64,000 nt of DNA, from positions 62,001 through 126,000 of the forward strand of contig CANLOY010000003.1 in NCBI GenBank assembly GCA_947493005.1. The letters run 5' to 3'. Positions 55,094 through 64,000 of this stretch are shown here, in pieces (the stretch's first letter is position 1; each line of letters opens with the position of its first letter). Made by a program: the position numbers and the translations under genes. The notes beneath the pieces are model-generated. The model saw only the letters and a program-made list of their open reading frames with translations. It made no database searches and had not been told where the DNA came from. The stretch is from an uncultured Roseivirga sp. GTDB lineage: Bacteria > Bacteroidota > Bacteroidia > Cytophagales > Cyclobacteriaceae.

Positions 55094-56970
55094 ACACAAT
55101 TCAAACTTAAAAACACACTTGTTCCTTCTGTTCCTCTAGAAACCACCCAAAGCTTGTGCCCCATTCTCTCAGACAAGTCCTTAGCAAGAAAGAACCCCAT
55201 TCCGGTAATCTCTTGATTCTCGTCAATCTTTGGCTGTTCTGTCCCTAATTTTCTCAATTGTTCATCAGATATTCCGATTCCATAATCTCTTATTTCGATT
55301 AGAACAGATCTTTTGCCTTGACTTAAATAAATTTCAGTCGGAGTATCCTCACTGCTGGAGAACTTTTCAGCATTACCAATTAAAGTATTCAAAATATACT
55401 TCAAAGTCATTTTATCTGTCTGATAAATGCTTTTATCTGAATTTACAGAATCATTGACAACTAACTTAAGGTCCCAATTAGTTTCTATAAAGCTTCTTAA
55501 CTCCTGAAATACTAGCTTATCGGCAGCAGCCTGATTTAAAGACATGAAATATATAAAATCATGCAGCATTCGTTTGATCGTGTCGACCGCATTAAGTGAT
55601 AAGCCTACTATTTTATCCTTTACTTTTTCAAACTTCTCAGGCCTCTCACTAGCACGTTTGATCATCTCCATATTCATTTGAAGCGTTGCTACGGGCATTT
55701 TAATTTCATGAGAAATTAATGAAAGCATCGTTTGTCGACTTTTGTGATATCCCAATTCAACCTTTGACAGTTTTGCTTTATTAATTTTTGAAACCAGAAC
55801 CCCCAGCATAGCGAAGTTGCTAAATACAATAATGGTGGACAATAGTGCCACACTTAAAAGCAAAGGGACTTCTAACCAATCTAAATGATCCAGGATTTCC
55901 AAAAGCGACCATGTGAAGATCATTCCAAGTGCTATCACTACCCCCGTAGGTGCAAAACCATCATAAACTGCTGCTTTGATAATTATGGCCAAATACAAAA
56001 GGATATAAACCCCAAAGAATATCAGGTAATAGTTAAAGATCTCTGTAAATACTGTAGATGGGTATATAAATATTGATAAAGCACAAACACCTGTGATAAT
56101 ATAGAATATCCAGGACATCCATTTTTTGCTCTGTCTATCATAGAACTTAAAAACAAAAAGGCCACTTGCAAAAGAAGCAGTATAGACAGTCAAATGCTCC
56201 AAGCATAGACTCAATTGGAAGTTTAGGTCAGGAAAAATAATGTGTAATGGGTAGGCATCAGAACCCAACATATGATACATTATACTCAAAGAAAACATAC
56301 CATAAAATGGCACATGAACTAATTGTTGGCGATTATAAAGAGAAAAAAGAAGTACAATAAACCCGCTTATAAACAACCCTCCAGCTACAAAAAGATTGAA
56401 GGCCAACCACCGATTAAAATTGTTCATCAAGCTATCATAACTACCAATTCTGATATCATACTTGAAACCAGATTCATAATGGTCAAAATTTGAAACCTGA
56501 ATTAAAATATCTAGAGTATCACTTTCAATAGATGAAAGCGAAATTACCTTTGGAAGCCTTTTAGGCTTGTAGTTTTCTTTACTAGAGGCCACCACTCCAC
56601 ATTCGTATAGAGTTTCTCCATTTACAATAAGCTTATATGCCGAAAAGAAATGTGGTATTTCAATACCCAGTTCAGGGCGATTTATGGGGAGAATCACTCG
56701 TTTATAATATGTACCATAACCAGTATTAGACAATGACTTGCCCCCTATTACTAAATCGGGCCACTCATGAGGCACATTAGTCAAAATTGGATGATACAGT
56801 GCAGACTCGGTTTTCTTAATTAGTTCTGACGAAAAAAACAGCCAGTCCCCATCAATTATGTACGGTGATTCAAATAAACTTTCGGATAAGTTCAGAGATA
56901 GTGAATCACCCGTTGAGGCATTTAAGTTTGAGTAAAAAAACAAAAACAAACCTAAAGCAAGCGCTCGCAT
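55090..56970 (-). CDS. Sensor histidine kinase with 7TMR-DISM-type input region
   Basis: 626 residues from ATG 56970; a TTG at 56988 would add 6. A signal peptide is followed by a jelly-roll-like periplasmic domain (DGDWLFFSSELI, YGTYYKRVILP, HFFSAYKLIVNGETLY), then about seven helices (residues 185-400). HisKA domain SLISHEIKMPVATLQM holds the phospho-acceptor His, and the ATPase domain has LNTLIGNAEKFSS (N box) and IRDYGIGISDEQL (G1). The jelly-roll suggests a carbohydrate-like ligand. The stop overlaps the receiver gene's ATG. Confidence 0.88.
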   Translation of the reverse strand: MRALALGLFLFFYSNLNASTGDSLSLNLSESLFESPYIIDGDWLFFSSELIKKTESALYHPILTNVPHEWPDLVIGGKSLSNTGYGTYYKRVILPINRPELGIEIPHFFSAYKLIVNGETLYECGVVASSKENYKPKRLPKVISLSSIESDTLDILIQVSNFDHYESGFKYDIRIGSYDSLMNNFNRWLAFNLFVAGGLFISGFIVLLFSLYNRQQLVHVPFYGMFSLSIMYHMLGSDAYPLHIIFPDLNFQLSLCLEHLTVYTASFASGLFVFKFYDRQSKKWMSWIFYIITGVCALSIFIYPSTVFTEIFNYYLIFFGVYILLYLAIIIKAAVYDGFAPTGVVIALGMIFTWSLLEILDHLDWLEVPLLLSVALLSTIIVFSNFAMLGVLVSKINKAKLSKVELGYHKSRQTMLSLISHEIKMPVATLQMNMEMIKRASERPEKFEKVKDKIVGLSLNAVDTIKRMLHDFIYFMSLNQAAADKLVFQELRSFIETNWDLKLVVNDSVNSDKSIYQTDKMTLKYILNTLIGNAEKFSSSEDTPTEIYLSQGKRSVLIEIRDYGIGISDEQLRKLGTEQPKIDENQEITGMGFFLAKDLSERMGHKLWVVSRGTEGTSVFLSLNCV

Positions 56971-57019
56971 GTATTTTGTAATCTTCAATATTATAGTTAC
57001 TCAGTTATGTAAGGGACCT

Positions 57020-58354
57020 TTAGTTGTTAATGATAAACATCTCTCTTTGCCTTCCATCAATATAATGTACTCCATTCTCATCAAAATAAGCTTCTTCTTC
57101 CAACATTATCCTGATCTCCTTGCCCCATTCTTTAAGCATGGTTGCTGCATTTAATTCAATGGAATATGCTGTATTTAAATGCAATGGGTAATCACCTGTC
57201 ACTGGAACTCCACCCTGTGAATCCCACATACCTAATGTGGTACCTGCAGCGTGTCCGTGATAACCTATCGGATGGGTATAGATCGAAGGTTTAATACCTT
57301 CATTGATGGCTTGTTCTCTACTAGCGCGCAATACTTCGTTTCCGGTACGCCCCTCCCTAAAGTTTTTTGTGAATATATCCTGAAGCCTGTTCCCATTCTT
57401 AAATGCTTCTTTAAGATAAACCGGAACATCAGATTCCCCAGCCCTTAAAACATACGCATGCTGCTGTTGGTCAGTATTTAATCTTAAATAGGTAATTCCA
57501 AAATCGCAGTGAAGTAAATCTCCAGGTAAAATAATGTTCTTTTCAGGGCGTTTGGTAAAAGTTCTTAAGTGGTCAAAATTCTCCGGATCGGCACGCTGAA
57601 TATCAATCGTTGGGTGAAACCATGTGGTAAGTTTTAGAGACCTTACTTTTTCTCTCATCCACCAAACCACATCTTCCGTGGTAGTCACACCTGGGGTAAT
57701 GACTTTATTAGAGAATGCTTCCTTTATAATCTCATGAGATATTCTCACAATATGTGGGTAAAGATCCATTTCAGCCTTTGTTCTGGTCTCCAACCAACCT
57801 ATTGCCAGTTTCTCAGCCGACACAACCTTTGACTTATCTGACTTGTCCAAAGCTTTAATTAACTCCTCGAAATCGGTAGCAACAATACCATCAGCCAAGC
57901 CAAAATACTCTGATTTGTTAATCCCGATTTTCTTAGGTTTCCTTTCTCTCACAATCTCGGCAAGACGAGCCCATTGATTTGGCTGCTGTTCTTTATCCCA
58001 GGCGCTTTTAAAAACCGACCCTACATTGTACCTTGCTACTGCGAGTGTTTCAATAGGCTCACCTTTACCTGAATCATAAAAAACCAGTATGGTCCGCCTT
58101 CTGGCTGCTAGCCATTCAGCTGGTAATAAAGTCTTGATTACAGGGTCCTCATTGTACTCTCTGGAAATCACAACCCACATATCAATACCCTCTCTTCTCA
58201 TTATCTCAGGAAGGTAGTTTTCTACTTTATCCTCCAATAACCTATTAATAACCTGGGCTCTCTCTTTCATAGAAAGAATCTGTTGCCCGTAAGATTGAGA
58301 AGAAGATGAAAAGTATAGAATGAATAGAGTAAAAATGAGTACTAGCTGTTTCAT
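57020..58354 (-). CDS. M24 family metallopeptidase (Xaa-Pro aminopeptidase-like), exported
   Basis: 444 residues. A signal peptide ends near residue 23 (SYGQQ). The N-terminal creatinase-like domain (about 30-200) has GIDMWVVISREYN. The M24 core has DLLHCDFGITYLRLNTDQQQ (two Asp), THPIGYHGHAAGTTLG (His), YSIELNAA (Glu) and IMLEEEAYF (Glu), the full two-metal ligand set. It likely removes N-terminal residues before proline in the periplasm. It ends 31 bp upstream of the 5' side of the sensor kinase region and is transcribed toward it. Confidence 0.88.
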   Translation of the reverse strand: MKQLVLIFTLFILYFSSSSQSYGQQILSMKERAQVINRLLEDKVENYLPEIMRREGIDMWVVISREYNEDPVIKTLLPAEWLAARRRTILVFYDSGKGEPIETLAVARYNVGSVFKSAWDKEQQPNQWARLAEIVRERKPKKIGINKSEYFGLADGIVATDFEELIKALDKSDKSKVVSAEKLAIGWLETRTKAEMDLYPHIVRISHEIIKEAFSNKVITPGVTTTEDVVWWMREKVRSLKLTTWFHPTIDIQRADPENFDHLRTFTKRPEKNIILPGDLLHCDFGITYLRLNTDQQQHAYVLRAGESDVPVYLKEAFKNGNRLQDIFTKNFREGRTGNEVLRASREQAINEGIKPSIYTHPIGYHGHAAGTTLGMWDSQGGVPVTGDYPLHLNTAYSIELNAATMLKEWGKEIRIMLEEEAYFDENGVHYIDGRQREMFIINN

Positions 58355-58579
58355 TTTCTGATTTAGTTATTTATCAAATTAGGTAAAACACACTGAACAT
58401 CAAACTGTCTCACATATTCAGATTCACTGGATTATTTTTCCAACCACCAAACGAGTTCAAAAACCTCTAAAAACCTTATTGAGACGCCATTTATATACAC
58501 TTTTGGCCATTTACAAATAATTCAAAAAAAGGAACCTGAAAAGTGTATTCTTTTGAAGCCTGACTCGTTCACCTATCAA

Positions 58580-59479
58580 ATGCGACTAAAAACTACTAGA
58601 CAATATTTGCAGATATTTGTCTACTTTCTAACAGGCTCCGTTTGCTACGGCCAAAACACCTTTGACCAAATGAATGTTGGTTCAATCCCTCAGGTATTTT
58701 GTCCGGAAGCTTTATCCACTGATGCTCCAGAATGGAACAATTGGTTTGCTAAAAATGAAACCGAAATTTACTATACAGTTCAAAGCACTTCGTCTTCATA
58801 TATAGTAAAAAGAACTATAAAGGGTTGTGCATTAGGAGAAGAAGAAATTATTGACTTTGACCTTCATCAGAGCTACTCCAACCCATGGGTAAATGAAAGC
58901 GGTGATCATATAATTTTCCAAGCCTCTTTTCCTTATAACGAAGGTGAAAGAAATGATTCAAATATCTGGGAGTCAAAACTTGTTGGCACAGAATGGTCAA
59001 CTCCTAAAATTTATTCTTCGAGTACCGCTAAAAATAAATCTAATGAAGGCTCTCCAGTGATGACCAAAAGCGGAAGCCTATATTTTAATGCATCTAAAAG
59101 CAGTAGCAGTAATGCAGATATTTATGTACTTCCAAAAGATAAAAAAGAGGCTAAACCTTTGCCAAAGACTATAAACTCACAGCATTTTGAAGGAGATTTC
59201 TATGTCGATCAAGACGAGAGGTTTATTATTTTTTCTTCTTTCGACAGAAACAATGGCCTGGGTCAAAGTGACTTATATATTTCTTTTAGAAAAGGAAACG
59301 AATGGACAGAAGCTAAATCCTTAGGAGCAAAAATCAATTCTGAAGGACAAGACTTCAGCCCATATGTAAGCAGTGATGGAAACTACTTGATTTTTACAAG
59401 CAGCCGAAATTCCTTCAGGTCGCTTAGACCCTCATTCAATCATTACATTGTAAAGATCAACATTGAAGATTACAAGTAA
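58580..59479 (+). CDS. Exported PD40/TolB-like repeat protein
   Basis: 299 residues from ATG 58580, placed before a signal peptide that ends near VCYGQ; a TTG at 58553 is the alternative. The rest is a beta-propeller made of PD40-like repeats: NPWVNESGDHIIFQAS, GSPVMTKSGSLYFNAS, DFYVDQDERFIIFSSF and SPYVSSDGNYLIFTSS. Such repeats bind proteins or peptidoglycan partners and often occur next to OmpA domains, which are missing here. Function unknown. Confidence 0.72.
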   Translation: MRLKTTRQYLQIFVYFLTGSVCYGQNTFDQMNVGSIPQVFCPEALSTDAPEWNNWFAKNETEIYYTVQSTSSSYIVKRTIKGCALGEEEIIDFDLHQSYSNPWVNESGDHIIFQASFPYNEGERNDSNIWESKLVGTEWSTPKIYSSSTAKNKSNEGSPVMTKSGSLYFNASKSSSSNADIYVLPKDKKEAKPLPKTINSQHFEGDFYVDQDERFIIFSSFDRNNGLGQSDLYISFRKGNEWTEAKSLGAKINSEGQDFSPYVSSDGNYLIFTSSRNSFRSLRPSFNHYIVKINIEDYK

Positions 59480-59573
59480 TTTACTTTGAGCGCTTCGCCA
59501 TGCGATTGTTATAGTTAGAGTTTCTTTATCTCTTCATTACGATCTATTCAAGGATTTACTAATTTCATCCTTG

Positions 59574-60566
59574 ATGAAGAAACCTCATTCACCACTTTTA
59601 CTCAGGCTAACAGCTGGGAGAATCCACCCATTAATAGTAGGTTTAATTGCCTCAACAATACTTGCAGGTTTGATCTGGTTGATATTAGAAGTTGAGAACA
59701 TAGATGTTGTTTTTGAGCAGTTCTGGAATAACTCCTACTTTATTTTCACTCTCGGTTATATCATTTACATATCAAGAGTGATACACAACAGTCACGAAAG
59801 AAACTTTCAAATCCTCTTGAATGAAACCACTTTAACCAAAGAGCAAAAGACAGACTGGGATTATCAAATGAAAAACCATAGGGTGATGTTCCCGGAAACA
59901 ATAATAGCCGTAGCGATAGGTATTTTTCACAGTTATTTCGGCCTACTTAAATATGTTTTGAATGGAGCAGCCAAATATCCTCTTGTTAATTTAGGTATCT
60001 CATTTATGATCATACTCATTTGGATTGTTATCACTCATGCAACTTCCATTTTTATGAGAAACCTGACGATAATGAATAAGTTATCGGAGAAAATCGAAAT
60101 CGATCTACTGAATATGGATCGATTTATGCCCCTGACCAAATCTGGTATTATTAGTATTCTGGGCTTTATTGGTGCCTATTCACTTCTTTTTATCCAGGGC
60201 GTACAAATCACCGACCTTGACAATCCTGCCATTTTAATCCTGGCTCCTTCAATATTTTTGATGATCAGAAATGCATTGAAAGGGATTCGAAAACGAGTAA
60301 GTGAAGCCAAGGTAAAAGAAATAGAGCTCATTGAAGCCGCTATTGAAGGCGATAGAGATGTACTTAAAGCTTCAAGAATTCGTAAAAATCTGGATAACAT
60401 AAATGTCATTGATTTGATCAACTACAAAAAGATCATTCAAAGTACTTTTGAAATCCCTGTCAATATACCAACAGCTTCCAGGTTCGTTTTTTACCTTATC
60501 ATTCCATTACTTACCTGGGTTGCAGCTTCAATAGTGGATAAAATAATAGTTTATCTCATTAAATAA
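59574..60566 (+). CDS. Multi-pass membrane protein of unknown function
   Basis: 330 residues from ATG 59574; TTG 59571 is also in frame. About five or six helices: two near the N-terminus (residues 18-40 and 55-70), two in the middle (about 105-125 and 140-165), and two after (about 205-240), with a last one at the C-terminus. A charged cytoplasmic stretch (RKRVSEAKVKEIELIEAAIEGDRD) lies near residue 255-285. I do not recognise the family. It precedes the sigma factor gene by 164 bp, with no sign of a shared operon. Confidence 0.6.
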   Translation: MKKPHSPLLLRLTAGRIHPLIVGLIASTILAGLIWLILEVENIDVVFEQFWNNSYFIFTLGYIIYISRVIHNSHERNFQILLNETTLTKEQKTDWDYQMKNHRVMFPETIIAVAIGIFHSYFGLLKYVLNGAAKYPLVNLGISFMIILIWIVITHATSIFMRNLTIMNKLSEKIEIDLLNMDRFMPLTKSGIISILGFIGAYSLLFIQGVQITDLDNPAILILAPSIFLMIRNALKGIRKRVSEAKVKEIELIEAAIEGDRDVLKASRIRKNLDNINVIDLINYKKIIQSTFEIPVNIPTASRFVFYLIIPLLTWVAASIVDKIIVYLIK

Positions 60567-60625
60567 TTGAGTTAATAGTACGCCAGAACTGAGAACGATT
60601 TGTTTATACGTTGTCACATCTAATT

Positions 60626-60724
60626 ATGATGGGTAAGGGAATGAAAACTAACGAAAAAGTCGATATTAGTGAATACTTTGCTGCAACCAGTAAAGCTTAT
60701 ATTATATTGACCTTAAACGAGTAA
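60626..60724 (+). CDS. Possible 32-aa leader ORF in frame with the sigma factor
   Basis: ATG ATG at 60626-60631 opens 32 codons (MMGKGMKTNEKV...ILTLNE) to TAA at 60722-60724, in the same frame as the sigma gene whose TTG follows 6 bp later. It may be a leader peptide, an upstream part cut by a stop mutation, or chance. The stop means the sigma protein must begin after it. Confidence 0.25.
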   Translation: MMGKGMKTNEKVDISEYFAATSKAYIILTLNE

Positions 60725-60730
60725 CACAAT

Positions 60731-61246
60731 TTGGATACTTCTTCTCTAAAGAATAGTTGTGATAACACTTTCTATGAAGACCTTTTCAGGACAGTAGCAC
60801 CTACCTTACGGAACTTTCTCTGCTTTAAATTCAAGGATGTAGACAGTGCTGGTGACATGGTACAGGAAGCTTTTCTTACTTTGTGGAAGAATTGCGAAAA
60901 GGTTTTGCCCGATATGGCAAAGGCATACCTCTATCGAGTTGCACAAAATCAAATGTTAAAGCTTGTAGACAAAGATAAAGTCAGACAAAAGCATATTCAC
61001 TTTGTATCCAGAACAACCCACAATGAGAACCCTCAGTTTCAAATGGAGTTTACTGAGTTTGACAATAGAGTTCAACATGCGATCAACCAGTTATCTGAAG
61101 GACAGAGAGAAGTGTTTCTTCTTAATAGAATTGAGAAAAAGACTTATGCCGAAATTGCCGAAATGCTCGATGTGAGTGTAAAAGCTGTTGAGAAACGAAT
61201 GCACAAGGCACTATTGAAAATAAGAGAGGTACATAAAAATATTTGA
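60731..61246 (+). CDS. ECF-type RNA polymerase sigma factor (FecI-like)
   Basis: 171 residues. Sigma70 region 2: FRTVAPTLRNFLCFKFKDVDSAGDMVQEAFLTLW. Region 4: AINQLSEGQREVFLLNRIEKKTYAEIAEML, DVSVKAVEKRMHKAL, the recognition helix. It starts at TTG 60731 because an in-frame stop lies 6 bp before and no ATG is closer than the region 2 text. It is the usual first gene of a FecI-FecR-receptor cassette; anti-sigma FecR at 61301 would hold it inactive until the receptor signals. Confidence 0.9.
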   Translation: MDTSSLKNSCDNTFYEDLFRTVAPTLRNFLCFKFKDVDSAGDMVQEAFLTLWKNCEKVLPDMAKAYLYRVAQNQMLKLVDKDKVRQKHIHFVSRTTHNENPQFQMEFTEFDNRVQHAINQLSEGQREVFLLNRIEKKTYAEIAEMLDVSVKAVEKRMHKALLKIREVHKNI

Positions 61247-61300
61247 ATTGGTGGTAGGGTAAAAAAGAATCTAACGTATTAATGGGTGTATTTGATATAA

Positions 61301-62257
61301 ATGAGTAAAGAAATTAACGATAGTGATGATTTTCTAGCCAGGTGGTTAAGTGGAGAACTTACGCCTGAAGAAAAGATAAAATTTGAATCTTCTAAAGAGT
61401 CAGACGAGTTCAAAGCTATTCTTGATTCGGTAGATAAGCTTTCACTTCCCAAGTATGATGTAGAGGAAGAACTGCAAAAACTGAAAGCCAAAAGAGTCGC
61501 TTCAAGCGCCCCCCCATCCAATGTCACTAAAACCATTAGATTTCCTCAATTCGTAAGATATGCTGTAGCAGCCGTAGTAATTATGGTAATCACATTTACC
61601 TATTTTCTAACCAGACCTAATTATGTTGTATTCGAAACGCTAGCAGGTCAGGTAGAAGAAATTACATTGCCAGACCAATCGGTTGTTACGCTGAATGGTA
61701 ATTCAACACTAAAGTACAACCCTGATGAATTTGAGAACAACAGGCACCTTATTTTAAGCGGAGAGGCATTTTTTGAAGTAACTAAGGGGATCAATTTTGA
61801 AGTGGAAACAAGTCAAGGTAATATTAAAGTGCTAGGAACATCGTTTAACATTTGGAATAGAAATAAACTACTTGATGTAGTGTGCTTTACAGGGAAAGTC
61901 AACGTTTCTAAGAAAACATATAGTCAGGATTTGACTCCTGGTGATGGTTTAAGGGTTGACAATGGAAAGCTTAAAAGCTCCTGGACCAAAGTACTTTCAG
62001 ACAGTAAGCCAGCCTGGATTCTTTTGGGTGTTACAAACCTGGAGAATGTTACACTTCAAGAGGCATTAAATGAACTAATCAATACATTTGGTATTGAAAT
62101 AGAGTCCAATAACGATTTGAATTCAATACCTTATAATGGTACATTTCCAAACAATGATGTTGAAACTGCAATAAAACTTGTTTTAAGACCTAGCAATATT
62201 GATTATACATTCGACACAGCAAGCAAGAGATTGGTGCTCAAAGGCATTAAAGATTAA
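61301..62257 (+). CDS. FecR-type anti-sigma factor
   Basis: 318 residues. Cytoplasmic N-terminal part (about 1-85) with FLARWLSGELTPEEKIKFE. One helix at about 86-106 (YAVAAVVIMVITFTYFL) is followed by a periplasmic FecR domain (FETLAGQVEEITLPDQSVVTLNGNST, LSGEAFFEVTK, FEVETSQGNIKVLGTSFNIW) and a DUF4974-like STN-related end (LQEALNELINTFGIEIES). It links the outer-membrane receptor signal to the sigma factor. The next gene begins at or before its stop, so they form one unit. Confidence 0.92.
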   Translation: MSKEINDSDDFLARWLSGELTPEEKIKFESSKESDEFKAILDSVDKLSLPKYDVEEELQKLKAKRVASSAPPSNVTKTIRFPQFVRYAVAAVVIMVITFTYFLTRPNYVVFETLAGQVEEITLPDQSVVTLNGNSTLKYNPDEFENNRHLILSGEAFFEVTKGINFEVETSQGNIKVLGTSFNIWNRNKLLDVVCFTGKVNVSKKTYSQDLTPGDGLRVDNGKLKSSWTKVLSDSKPAWILLGVTNLENVTLQEALNELINTFGIEIESNNDLNSIPYNGTFPNNDVETAIKLVLRPSNIDYTFDTASKRLVLKGIKD

Positions 62258-64000
62258 TAGGTTAGTTCCTCTATTCCTCTTTTTCATTCTTTACTTGCCG
62301 GTTTTAAGTCAGTCTAAAAGGGCCTATCGAGCAGAAAACAGACCGATCAAACAAGTACTCAATGACCTTGAAAAGCAATATGAGGTCTATTTCTCTTTTA
62401 ATCCTGATGAGTTAAGGAACGTTCGGGTCAGTATTACCACTTCTTCCAATGATATTGATGGCCTGTTGGGAACCATGCTTTCCAGAACCGACTTGGTATC
62501 TGAGAAAATAAAAGACAAGTTCTATGTCATTAAAAAGCCAGAATCTAAGTTTTTGGATTTGCTGGTAACCGACAATGAGTCTGACTCTCCTCTCTCCTAT
62601 GCTACTGTACGCTTAAAAGGGACTCCTTTTGGACAAGTAACAGGCCTTGATGGAAAAATCAGACTTGTAATTCCCAAACCCAAGTCTGCAGTATTAGAGG
62701 TCTCATTTTTAGGCTTTCAAACAACGGAAATTAATGTAACCGATATTGAGAGCAAAACACTTTTCAAAGTCGCACTTCGTCCGGAACCAATGGATTTAAA
62801 CGATTTTGAAGTAAAGGAATATATCAACGTGGGAATTGGATCTGACCCAAAAGCGAATAGCTTCAGGATTTTACCTCAAAAAATGGAAATCCTTCCAGGT
62901 TTGTCTGAGCGGGATGTTCTACTTTCTGCTCAAATCATTTCAGGCTTGGCTTCGAACGATGAGTCTGCCTCCGGAATAAACATCCGTGGAAGTGCTCCAG
63001 ACAACACTTTGCTTTACTGGAACAATATTCCTGTTTATCACACTGCTCATTATTTTGGAAGTATTTCCAGCTTTATCCCTTCATCAGTTGGCTCACTCGA
63101 TATTTATAAAAATTACATCCCAGTCAGGTATGGTGGTGCAACGGCTGGTTTAATATCCATTTTCTCCAGAAACGAAATTGATGCCCAAACCAAGGCTGAA
63201 GCAAGTATCAATATGACACATGCCGATGCCTATTTTAAAGTGCCATTCAAAAAGGATATGGGGTCAGTTATGTTAGCTTTTAGAAGGTCTTACAATGATG
63301 CCATACCTACATGGACATTCAATTCATATGGGACAAAGCTTTTTGGAAATACAATAAGTGATAGCCAGGGTGTTTTTCAGATTACGGAAGATGAAAATGA
63401 TTTTGAAAACGACCTCAGTTTCTCCGATATCAATCTCAAATGGAACTATGAAGCTTCGGGTAGGTCATCCTTTGAATCTAGCTTTGTAAGAAGCTCCAGC
63501 AACTTCAATTATAATGAAAATGATGAAGAGGCAGGCTTAAATATTCAACAAAGACATAATATCAGAAGTTTAGGAGCCAATGTTGGATGGTCGTACCGTG
63601 TTAACGATGACTACTCTTTAAAATCAAGTTTGAGCTATTCTAGCTACGATATGTCTTATGCCTTTAACAACCTACGAAACCTAATAATAAATGATGATGA
63701 TGACCAAACCGAAAGAAGCAATTATCTAAGCAATCTTGAATTAAGAGTTAGCAACAAATGGAGGAAAAATGATAGAAGTGTTCTGGAGTTTGGCTATCAA
63801 TTGAATCACTATATAGTAGAAAACAGAATATCTGAATCTGATTTTTTTGAAGAAGATGAAGTAACAGATATACAATCCAATGGACTAGTTAATGCGGTAT
63901 TTATTGATTACAACTATAGACCCACTGACAGACTTGAAGCTGTCTTAAGTGGTAGGCTGACCCATGTTGGCACACTTAGGGAAACTTTCTTTAGCCCTCA
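62253..64000 (+). CDS. TonB-dependent receptor with STN domain, 5' part (cut by window edge)
   Basis: The frame is open to base 64000 (about 580 codons). Signal-like helix (NRLVPLFLFFILYLPVLSQ), STN domain (IKQVLNDLEKQYEVYFSFNPDELRNV), a carboxypeptidase-regulatory-type domain (SPLSYATVRLKGTPFGQVTG) and plug (VLLSAQIISGLASNDESASGINIRGSAPDNTLLYWNN), then the barrel. The reading frame has no ATG or GTG near the signal helix. The nearest usual start is TTG 62199, inside fecR; ATT 62253 overlapping the fecR stop is the alternative, given here. The STN domain signals through FecR; substrate unknown. Confidence 0.85.
   Translation, partial: MNRLVPLFLFFILYLPVLSQSKRAYRAENRPIKQVLNDLEKQYEVYFSFNPDELRNVRVSITTSSNDIDGLLGTMLSRTDLVSEKIKDKFYVIKKPESKFLDLLVTDNESDSPLSYATVRLKGTPFGQVTGLDGKIRLVIPKPKSAVLEVSFLGFQTTEINVTDIESKTLFKVALRPEPMDLNDFEVKEYINVGIGSDPKANSFRILPQKMEILPGLSERDVLLSAQIISGLASNDESASGINIRGSAPDNTLLYWNNIPVYHTAHYFGSISSFIPSSVGSLDIYKNYIPVRYGGATAGLISIFSRNEIDAQTKAEASINMTHADAYFKVPFKKDMGSVMLAFRRSYNDAIPTWTFNSYGTKLFGNTISDSQGVFQITEDENDFENDLSFSDINLKWNYEASGRSSFESSFVRSSSNFNYNENDEEAGLNIQQRHNIRSLGANVGWSYRVNDDYSLKSSLSYSSYDMSYAFNNLRNLIINDDDDQTERSNYLSNLELRVSNKWRKNDRSVLEFGYQLNHYIVENRISESDFFEEDEVTDIQSNGLVNAVFIDYNYRPTDRLEAVLSGRLTHVGTLRETFFSP

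Noticed and set aside
1-64000. CRISPR array, tRNA, rRNA, insertion sequence or prophage
   Set aside because: No regular repeat-spacer series, cloverleaf, rRNA text, transposase or phage structural gene was recognised on either strand by reading.

Overview
The window looks like chromosome from a member of the Bacteroidota, most likely a marine or free-living Cytophagales-type bacterium. The DNA is AT-rich and Shine-Dalgarno signals are weak. It carries family combinations typical of that phylum: a FecI-type sigma factor / FecR / STN-TonB receptor cassette, PadR + FtsX/MacB permeases with the 'permease prefix' N-terminus, LytS/LytTR pairs, a DUF5916 barrel protein, GlsA/GlsB-like aminolipid acyltransferases, and Tat-type Gfo/Idh/MocA dehydrogenases beside DUF1080 lipoproteins. 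No rRNA, tRNA, insertion sequence, prophage or CRISPR array was seen. Coding density is high, no gene-free gap exceeds about 300 bp, and several convergent genes abut or overlap. The genus assignment is inference.

Layout. 1-4012: the 5' end of an exported M1 aminopeptidase (cut by the window edge), a small membrane protein, a CPBP protease divergent from a membrane-bound AraC regulator, and an unknown exported protein. 4305-14501: a surface-glycan locus with two SGNH hydrolases, three glycosyltransferases, a degenerate PIG-L protein, three consecutive methyltransferases and a Wzx-type flippase. 14622-21448: an exported sulfatase facing a five-gene minus-strand run (Gfo/Idh, DUF1080, DUF1080, Gfo/Idh, putAbiC-like), which looks like oxidative 3-keto-glycoside breakdown with an abortive-infection-type gene at its tail. 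21673-30873: a TonB-C/TPR protein, two PadR + large-permease modules with similar palindromes upstream, two unknown small proteins and a cold-shock-domain protein. 30990-33892: a BNR-repeat protein with a MoaD/ThiS-type ubiquitin-like protein, and a class C beta-lactamase-like hydrolase. 34103-37632: two LytS/LytTR two-component systems placed tail to tail with one base between their stops.

37832-45305: a thioredoxin-fold protein, a cupin, a probable aminolipid operon (O-acyltransferase, N-acyltransferase, then a YbdK-type carboxylate-amine ligase) and a Tricorn-like protease ended by a clear terminator. 45384-58354: DUF5916 barrel, alpha/beta hydrolase, SGNH hydrolase, CPA2 antiporter, TIM-barrel isomerase, bestrophin channel, metzincin-like lipoprotein, VTT protein, a sensor kinase with a receiver-only partner, and an M24 peptidase. 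58580-64000: an exported PD40 protein, a membrane protein, and a FecI-FecR-TonB receptor cassette whose receptor runs off the end.

The candidates most worth a second look are the aminolipid operon with its added ligase, the MoaD/BNR pair, the glycan locus with its altered PIG-L protein, and the putAbiC gene inside a sugar-catabolism operon. None is proven by sequence alone.
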